A model generated the notes under the pieces. It was given only the letters and a program-made list of their open reading frames with translations. It did not search any database and had not been told where the DNA came from. DNA of 64,000 nucleotides from CAWAMR01 sp963783095 (GTDB lineage Bacteria; Planctomycetota; Planctomycetia; Gemmatales; Gemmataceae): positions 372,001 to 436,000 of the forward strand of contig CAWAMR010000002.1 of NCBI GenBank assembly GCA_963783095.1. Reading direction: 5' to 3'. The position numbers and the translations under genes were made by a program. Shown piece by piece: positions 59,401-64,000 of the stretch. Numbering within the stretch: the first letter of the stretch is position 1; every line of letters begins with the position of its first letter.

Positions 59401-59591
59401 GCGTTGGGATTCGGATTGGAAGCGCTGGCGACATCCCCCAAACCGGTCCAGGTCAGGGTGGTGGAGGGGACTTCTCGGCTTTCGAGGGATTCCAGGCAAA
59501 GTTTGGGACTATGGGCACGACGAGCAGCGACTCGGCGCTGGTTTCGAGATTGGTTGGAAAGGCGATTCATCAAGTTACGTAGAGAAAACAT
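56461..59591 (-). CDS. autotransporter-repeat (PATR) surface protein (one frameshift)
   Basis: About 1042 residues. ATG 59591 has GGAGG eight bases upstream. After an arginine-rich start (MFSLRNLMNRLSNQSRNQRR) comes LESLESREVPSTTLTWTGLG, the planctomycete LExLExR motif and the W..GLG..W...NW start of the passenger. About ten PATR units follow, e.g. GAGTLRLSGNDSYSGPTLVS, GTGTLTLSGTNTFEGYVKIL and GSGMLTLSGVDGNSYTGATT. A shift near 56835 precedes the end, where GTITVNGSYTQNSAGTLEME and SAALAGTIDVSLLNGYVPPS match autotransporter passenger ends. No beta-barrel follows, so secretion must use another route. It is likely a surface adhesin or structural protein. Confidence 0.85.
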
Positions 59592-59840
59592 GTTCCGGTC
59601 CTCCGTTGAGTTTTTCGTTAGGATGGTGAAGAAGATCCCGGCACTTTCACGACCAGGGGAGAGGTCGGGATTTTCCAATTGGCTCACCTATCCCATTGAG
59701 GGGCCGTAACAGAAAAAGCGTGAGATATTGCGGGGTAAGGAAAAACGGACCCGACGCGGTTCTTGTGCGAGAAGACTTTTCAGTTCGATCCGGAATTTCG
59801 ATCGAGGTTGGAACAAGATCCAAAGTTGGGGAAAAACCAA

Positions 59841-59868
59841 TTGACAAGTCGCAATATTACGATATATT
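59841..59868 (+). promoter_or_regulatory. promoter of the arsR-type regulator with overlapping operator
   Basis: TTGACA (59841-59846) and TATATT (59863-59868) are a consensus -35/-10 pair with a 16-base spacer, 20 bases before the regulator's start. ATTACGATATAT at 59856-59867 overlaps the -10. The same motif with one change occurs in reverse at 60232-60243, downstream of the regulator. That makes it a good candidate for the ArsR operator and for autorepression. Confidence 0.65.
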
Positions 59869-59888
59869 AGAATGAAGAGAGGAACAAC

Positions 59889-60218
59889 ATGATGGCCAAG
59901 ACGAAAACCGTTAGTCAGCCCAAACTCACGCCCCTGAATGCCTTGATGCAAGCAGCGGAATGCCTGAAAACTTTGGCTCACCCCCATCGCCTGCGGATCG
60001 TGCAAATGCTGTTGCAGGACCGGTACACGGTCGGTGAACTCGCCGCCGCGTGCAGCATCCCCAGCCACATGGCCTCCGAACACTTACGGCTCATGCAGCG
60101 GTGCGGCTTTTTGACCAGCGAGAAAGAAGGTCGAAAGACCTACTATCGGATCATCGAACCCCATCTGGCGAACATCATGAGTTGCATCGAGGCCCGATTC
60201 GGCGGTAATGGCGAGTGA
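59889..60218 (+). CDS. ArsR/SmtB-family repressor of a sulfur operon
   Basis: Intact, 109 residues from ATG 59889 (MMAKTKTVSQPKLTPLNALM). Winged helix: CLKTLAHPHRLRIVQMLLQD, YTVGELAAACSIPSHMASEH, LRLMQRCGFLTSEKEGRKTY, YRIIEPHLANIMSC. It has four cysteines (residues ~25, 55, 72 and 98); a pair of them could sense persulfide as in SqrR/BigR regulators, though the positions are not identical. The typical metal site of ArsR (ELCVCD) is absent. It precedes a rhodanese and a CoA-disulfide reductase gene, whose expression it would repress until sulfide or sulfane sulfur appears. Confidence 0.85.
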   Translation: MMAKTKTVSQPKLTPLNALMQAAECLKTLAHPHRLRIVQMLLQDRYTVGELAAACSIPSHMASEHLRLMQRCGFLTSEKEGRKTYYRIIEPHLANIMSCIEARFGGNGE

Positions 60219-60231
60219 GTTTTTTTCATCG

Positions 60232-60243
60232 ATATGTCGTAAT
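60232..60243 (-). promoter_or_regulatory. second copy of the ArsR operator motif
   Basis: ATATGTCGTAAT is the reverse complement of ATTACGACATAT and differs by one base from 59856-59867. It lies 14 bases after the regulator stop and about 70 bases before the rhodanese gene, consistent with control of that gene. TATAAAT at ~60259 could be a -10 box. Confidence 0.45.
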
Positions 60244-60310
60244 GTCGTGATCTATTGATATAAATCGTGCGGCCTTCCTCAAGGCTGCCACTGAAATGAA
60301 GGGGAATATC

Positions 60311-60869
60311 GTGAGCATCGCCGTGATCAACAGCGCAAGAGCTTGCTGAACTTTGCAAGAGTGGCAAAAAGATTGAACTTATCGACGTGCGCACGCCGGT
60401 CGAATATCGGGAGGTCCATCTCGAAATCGCACGAAACATGCCGATCGAGCTACTCGATCCAGCGGCACTGATGCAGGATCGAAAAGGCTCCGACAGCGAT
60501 CCGCTGTATGTGATCTGTCGTTCCGGCAGCCGGGGCGGGAAAGCGTGCGAAAAGTTTCTCAAAGCGGGTTTCACCAACGTGGTCAACATTGAGGGCGGCA
60601 CGATGGCCTGCATCGAAGCGGGGCTTCCGGTCGTGCGTGGCAAGAGGGCTATCTCGCTGGAACGGCAAGTGCGTATCGCAGCAGGCTTGCTGGTGTTGCT
60701 GGGAGTCGGGCTTGGCTGGTTCGTCCATCCGGCGTTCTTCGGGTTATCGGCATTTGTTGGTGCCGGGCTGGTATTTGCCGGGATCACGGACACTTGCGGC
60801 ATGGGCATGATTCTGGCCCGTATGCCCTGGAACCGATGCAGTCAATCTCCATCCAGCTGTTGTCGCTGA
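60311..60869 (+). CDS. rhodanese fused to DUF2892 membrane domain (frameshifted)
   Basis: About 185 residues. GTG 60311, with AAGGGG upstream, begins VSIAVIN; one extra base near 60325 joins AQELAELCKSGKKIELIDVR, then TPVEYREVHLEIARNMPIEL and the active-site loop YVICRSGSRGGKACEKFLKA. A membrane part follows: LERQVRIAAGLLVLLGVGLG, WFVHPAFFGLSAFVGAGLVF, ending GMGMILARMPWNR (DUF2892). The end of the frame at 60869 probably overshoots the true stop because of another shift near 60835. It would accept sulfane sulfur at the cytoplasmic face. It lies between the repressor and the CDR gene in one operon. Confidence 0.82.
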
Positions 60870-60898
60870 AATCTTCCATTCGAAGAGGAGTATTGAAC

Positions 60899-62551
60899 AT
60901 GAAGCTGGTAATCGTTGGCGGTGTGGCGGGCGGAGCTTCCGCTGCTGCCCGTGCCCGCCGTTTGGCGGAAGATGCTGACATCATTCTGTTTGAGCGAGGC
61001 CCGGATGTGTCGTTCGCCAACTGCGGCTTGCCCTACTACGTGGGTGGTGAGATCGCCGATCGCAAGAAATTGCTCGTAACCGCACCGAAACAACTTCGTT
61101 CCCGATTCAAGCTCGACGTTAGAACCCGATCGTCGGTCGAAGCTGTCGATCGCGCCGCCAAGAAGGTTCGAGTCCGCGACCTGAGTTCGGGAAGAGAATA
61201 CGACGAAACCTACGACAAGTTGATTCTGGCACCGGGGGCGGCACCGATGCGCCTGCCCATCCCCGGCATTGATTTGCCGGGAATCTACACTTTGCGGAAT
61301 CTGCAGGACGTTGATCGCATCAAGCAGCAAGTCGATCGGGGAATCGAGCAAGCGGTTGTGGTCGGAGCCGGTTTCATCGGCCTTGAACTGGTCGAGAACT
61401 TTGTGAAGCGCGGTATCTCGACCACGGTTGTCGAGTTGCAGGATCAAGTTTTGCCGCCATTCGACAAAGAGATGACAACGCCGATTCTCGAAACCTTGAA
61501 GGCAAAAGGGGTAACAGTGCTGCTCGGTCAGTCCGCGGAAGGATTCGAGGAAACCGCCAATGGCCTTGTCGTCCGGCTCAAATCGGCTCAGCGATTGCCT
61601 GCTCAGCTCGTGGTCCTGGGAGTGGGAGTGCGACCGGAAAGCAAGTTGGCGGTCGATGCCGGTCTGGAAGTGGGCCCCCGCGGCGGCATCCGCGTCAACG
61701 AACACCTTCAAACCAGCGATCCGGACATTTATGCACTGGGAGATGCCATCGAGGTCAAAGACTTTGTTTTGGGCGACCCAACTCAAGTTCCACTTGCTGG
61801 ACCTGCTAACCGCCAGGGCCGGATCGCTGCCGACAACATCTTTGGGCGTTCCGCTCGATATCGGGGAACACAGGGAACTGCCATCGTCGGCGTGTTCGAC
61901 CGGACCGCCGCGATGACCGGGGCTTCCGAAAAAGCACTGCGCAGAGCCAAGCTCTCCTTCCGCAAGGTCTACGTTCACCCAACTCATCACGCCGGCTATT
62001 ATCCTGGTGCGGAAGCAATGACCCTCAAGCTTCTGTTCGACCCGGAGACGGGCCGAGTGCTCGGCGCGCAAGCCGTGGGAGGGGCCGGTGTGGACAAACG
62101 AATCGACGTTTTAGCGGTGGCAATCCAGGCGCGAATGACTGTATACGATTTGGAAGAAATGGAACTGGCCTATGCTCCGCAATATGGATCTGCCAAGGAT
62201 CCGATCAATATGGCCGGCTTTGTGGCGAGCGGGTTGCTGCGCGGAGAACATCCCCAGATCGATGTCGAGGAAATACTGGGAGTTTCTCTTGCGGAGCAAC
62301 CGTTTCTATTGGACGTGCGGACGCCTCAAGAGTTTGCTGCCGGCCACATCCCCAGGGCTGTGAACATCCCGGTCGATGATCTTCGATCCCGGCTCGCCGA
62401 GTTGCCCCGCGACCGGAAAATTGCGGCTTATTGCCAGGTCGGGCAGCGAGGTTATCTGGCTACCAGAATACTTCGGCAAAACGGTTTCTCGGCGTCGAAT
62501 ATCGGCGGAGGCTTCAAGACCTATCAGCTCTTTCAATCAACTCCTCGATGA
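60899..62551 (+). CDS. CoA-disulfide / persulfide reductase with C-terminal rhodanese
   Basis: Intact, 550 residues. ATG 60899 follows GAGGAG. FAD domain MKLVIVGGVAGGASAAARAR; catalytic cysteine Cys42 in SFANCGLPYYVGG; NAD(P) domain QAVVVGAGFIGLELVENFVK; ASTDPDIYALGDA-type FAD motif (SDPDIYALGDAIEVKD); dimer domain VYVHPTHHAGYYPGAEAM and YAPQYGSAKDPINMAGFVAS. From residue ~460 a rhodanese domain follows (FLLDVRTPQEFAAGHIPRAV) with active-site loop CQVGQRGY near residue 512. This CDR-RHD fusion reduces CoA disulfide or CoA persulfide with NADPH and works with polysulfide. Operon position behind ArsR and rhodanese supports a sulfide-detoxification or sulfane-sulfur role. Confidence 0.93.
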   Translation: MKLVIVGGVAGGASAAARARRLAEDADIILFERGPDVSFANCGLPYYVGGEIADRKKLLVTAPKQLRSRFKLDVRTRSSVEAVDRAAKKVRVRDLSSGREYDETYDKLILAPGAAPMRLPIPGIDLPGIYTLRNLQDVDRIKQQVDRGIEQAVVVGAGFIGLELVENFVKRGISTTVVELQDQVLPPFDKEMTTPILETLKAKGVTVLLGQSAEGFEETANGLVVRLKSAQRLPAQLVVLGVGVRPESKLAVDAGLEVGPRGGIRVNEHLQTSDPDIYALGDAIEVKDFVLGDPTQVPLAGPANRQGRIAADNIFGRSARYRGTQGTAIVGVFDRTAAMTGASEKALRRAKLSFRKVYVHPTHHAGYYPGAEAMTLKLLFDPETGRVLGAQAVGGAGVDKRIDVLAVAIQARMTVYDLEEMELAYAPQYGSAKDPINMAGFVASGLLRGEHPQIDVEEILGVSLAEQPFLLDVRTPQEFAAGHIPRAVNIPVDDLRSRLAELPRDRKIAAYCQVGQRGYLATRILRQNGFSASNIGGGFKTYQLFQSTPR

Positions 62552-62594
62552 AGCTCTGCGCCTGGATCGCGATCGACTGGTGCCAACAGAGTCT

Positions 62595-63320
62595 TCAATA
62601 GCCGCTGGTCGGAACGGTGACGGCATATTCAATGGCCGGCAGTTTTAGCCGACGCCGGCACTCATCGAGCATATCCCTGGTTCGGCTCGCACCACAGCGC
62701 GTGACGCCCAATTCTCGAACTGCGAGGAGACCATCGAGGTCGCGGACGCCACCCGCGGCTTTGACCTGGACGTTGGGAGCTGAGTGCTTGCGCATCAGTT
62801 TCAAGTCGTCGTGTGTGGCACCGCCGGAGCCGTAACCGGTGGAGGTCTTCACCCAGTCGGCCTTCAGATCGGAGCAAATGCGGCAAAGTTCGATCTTCTG
62901 TTCGTCTTTGAGATAGCAATTCTCGAAAATCACTTTCACCTTCTGGCCTGCTGCATGCGCCAGGTCGATCACAGCGCGGATGTCGGCGCGGACATAATCC
63001 CAATTGCCGCTGAGCACCTGGCTAATGTTGAGTACCATGTCGAGTTCCTGGCAGCCGTCAGCGAGCGCCTGCTCGGCCTCTGCCCGTTTGACGGCGGTGG
63101 TATGGCCGCCGTGCGGAAACCCGATGGTGGTGCTCGCCTTGACCGTACTGCCGCGCAATAATTCAGCGCAACGCTTCAAAGCGAACGGCATGATGCAGAC
63201 GCTGGCGACATCGTAGGCCAATGCGAGCCGACAACCGGCTTCGAGGTCTGCAGCCGTGAGCGTCGGGTTGAGCAGCGAATGGTCGATCATTTTGGCAATG
63301 TCGGGATAGGTGTAGGTCAT
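62595..63320 (-). CDS. deoC: deoxyribose-phosphate aldolase
   Basis: Intact, 241 residues from ATG 63320 (MTYTYPDIAKMIDHSLLNPT); an upstream start at 63353 lies in the E2 element and is unlikely. DeoC cleaves 2-deoxyribose-5-phosphate to glyceraldehyde-3-phosphate and acetaldehyde in nucleoside breakdown. Active-site residues are visible: Asp94 in QELDMVLNIS, Schiff-base Lys158 in DWVKTSTGYGSGGATHDD and Lys187 in VQVKAAGGVRD. It has the ordinary family length and no other deo gene nearby. It converges on the CDR gene with 43 bases between stops. Confidence 0.93.
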   Translation of the reverse strand: MTYTYPDIAKMIDHSLLNPTLTAADLEAGCRLALAYDVASVCIMPFALKRCAELLRGSTVKASTTIGFPHGGHTTAVKRAEAEQALADGCQELDMVLNISQVLSGNWDYVRADIRAVIDLAHAAGQKVKVIFENCYLKDEQKIELCRICSDLKADWVKTSTGYGSGGATHDDLKLMRKHSAPNVQVKAAGGVRDLDGLLAVRELGVTRCGASRTRDMLDECRRRLKLPAIEYAVTVPTSGY

Positions 63321-63333
63321 AGTGGGTGTGCCG

Positions 63334-63548
63334 CTAAGTGGTACTTTTCGCAAACAACTGTAGGGTTAAGGCGACCGGCGAGCGTCGCGGTGTAAGCGAC
63401 GTGCCTGGTAGCTGCCGGTGCGCTCATTCTCTTTCAATACGTTCGACGGGGAAAAAAGCGAGCGTGTCGGCACTGGTTGCCACGTCGCGCTTACGCCGCG
63501 ACGCTCGCCTAATTCGCAAACCTACACTTAATTGTGAAATGGACCACT
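63334..63548. mobile_element. palindromic element E2, copy 2
   Basis: About 215 bp, inverted relative to copy 1. Shared blocks read in reverse are GGCGAGCGTCGCGGCGTAAG, CGACGTGG, GCTCGCTTTTTTCCCCG and AACCCTACAG...GCGAAAAGTACCACTTAG. It starts 13 bases upstream of the deoC start codon, on the promoter side, just as copy 1 touches the sulfatase start. It carries no gene. The rest of 63321-63877 holds only this and the next repeat. Confidence 0.75.
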
Positions 63549-63752
63549 AAACGGGTATTACGTGGGCCCTCTTGGCTCTCAGCATCGCAGCAAAGGTAAG
63601 CCGTGACCATTATTTGTCCTTTCGCTCTCGTTCGGACTACAGCGATTCGGCAACCATCGCTTCCACGACTCTGTAAGCAAAGTGCCTTGTCAAAGCTTAA
63701 TTTTGGGGTTGGTATTTCGGAACTCGCTTAAAACGCCGGACAATTCGCCACC

Positions 63753-63845
63753 GTAGCCGCGTTCGCCCAGAACGCGGGCAACCTCGCCGGGCAATCACCT
63801 GAATGCGACCCTTCAAGCCCCCGCGTTCTGCGCGAACGCGGCTAC
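63753..63845. repeat. 26-bp inverted repeat (GTAGCCGCGTTCG family)
   Basis: Arms 63753-63778 (GTAGCCGCGTTCGCCCAGAA...) and 63820-63845 match at 25 of 26 positions. It lies just downstream of the gene that ends at 63878 on the minus strand, so it may terminate it. Confidence 0.75.
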
Positions 63846-63877
63846 CCCGCACATTTCGCGCTTGCCAACCCCAATTC

Positions 63878-64000
63878 TTAGCCTTGACAGGGGGGCACCC
63901 TGCCGTCTTCACGCGAGACATAATTTCGCAGAAAGTCGTGGGATTGCCGCAGCGCCATGAGCCGGGTGGTCAGCGACGATTCATAGGCGCGATCTTCCAC
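63878..64000 (-). CDS. 3' end of an unrecognised protein (partial)
   Basis: Reading in from the right edge on the minus strand, one frame is open for 40 codons and stops at 63878-63880. The text includes VEDRAYESSLTTRLMALRQS and HDFLRNYVSREDGRVPPCQG. The first half looks like a real helical C-terminus. No family is evident. The inverted repeat that follows supports a gene end here. Confidence 0.4.
   Translation of the reverse strand: MEDRAYESSLTTRLMALRQSHDFLRNYVSREDGRVPPCQG

Noticed and set aside
60842..62071. A 409-codon open frame on the minus strand
   Set aside because: It is antisense to the CoA-disulfide reductase gene and has no conserved motif.
63697..63921. A 74-codon arginine-rich frame at the right end
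   Set aside because: It crosses the 26-bp inverted repeat and is out of frame with the more protein-like tail that stops at 63878.

Overview
The window reads as planctomycete DNA, most like the Gemmata/Gemmataceae side of the phylum. It has four DUF1501 proteins and two DUF1549/DUF1553 proteins, an ECF sigma factor next to a Ser/Thr kinase with a TPR tail, two further Ser/Thr kinases, a sulfatase, and three large repetitive surface proteins sharing an LExLExR-type N-terminal motif. Most operon borders carry long palindromes. I recognised no rRNA, tRNA or CRISPR array.

Layout. 1-5 kb: sigma factor and kinase-TPR receptor. 5-15 kb: beta-helix protein, a DUF1549/1553-DUF1501 pair, a WD40 protein, a decayed HEPN locus, a VapB gene with a stub of VapC, a DEDD exonuclease and a second beta-helix protein on the minus strand. 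15-21 kb: TIGR03032 protein, ModF-like twin ATPase, purH, zinc-ribbon membrane protein. 21-25 kb: a BNR beta-propeller protein overlapping a MoaD/ThiS-like protein, small hypotheticals, and a DUF433 antitoxin with a toxin stub. 25-36 kb: HEAT-repeat protein, then a DUF1501 / beta-sandwich / DUF1549-1553 set. 36-42 kb: LhgO-type oxidase, a second DUF433 with an 11-codon toxin stub, a DHS-like protein and a molybdopterin oxidoreductase. 42-51 kb (mostly minus strand): two kinases, a lipoprotein, a VOC protein, DUF1501, an ATPase-TOPRIM pair resembling PARIS/OLD defence modules, a rhodanese and a TrmJ-like methyltransferase. 51-60 kb: DUF1501, TolB-like propeller, sulfatase, a secreted protein with a duplicated DFGGHR motif, and an autotransporter-repeat protein. 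60-64 kb: an ArsR-rhodanese-CoA-disulfide-reductase sulfur operon, deoC, and the 3' end of one more gene.

Three patterns stand out. (1) Two ~240-bp palindromic elements (E1) each sit inside an arm of an unrelated palindrome, as a mobile MITE-like element would. A second pair (E2) shares their core. (2) Four toxin-type genes (HEPN, VapC, two DUF5615) stop after 9-41 recognisable residues, while the antitoxin or neighbour beside each is intact. (3) Many genes carry one or more single-base frameshifts, crowded into GC-rich stretches. I read most of these as sequence errors and give gene coordinates spanning the whole reconstructed gene.
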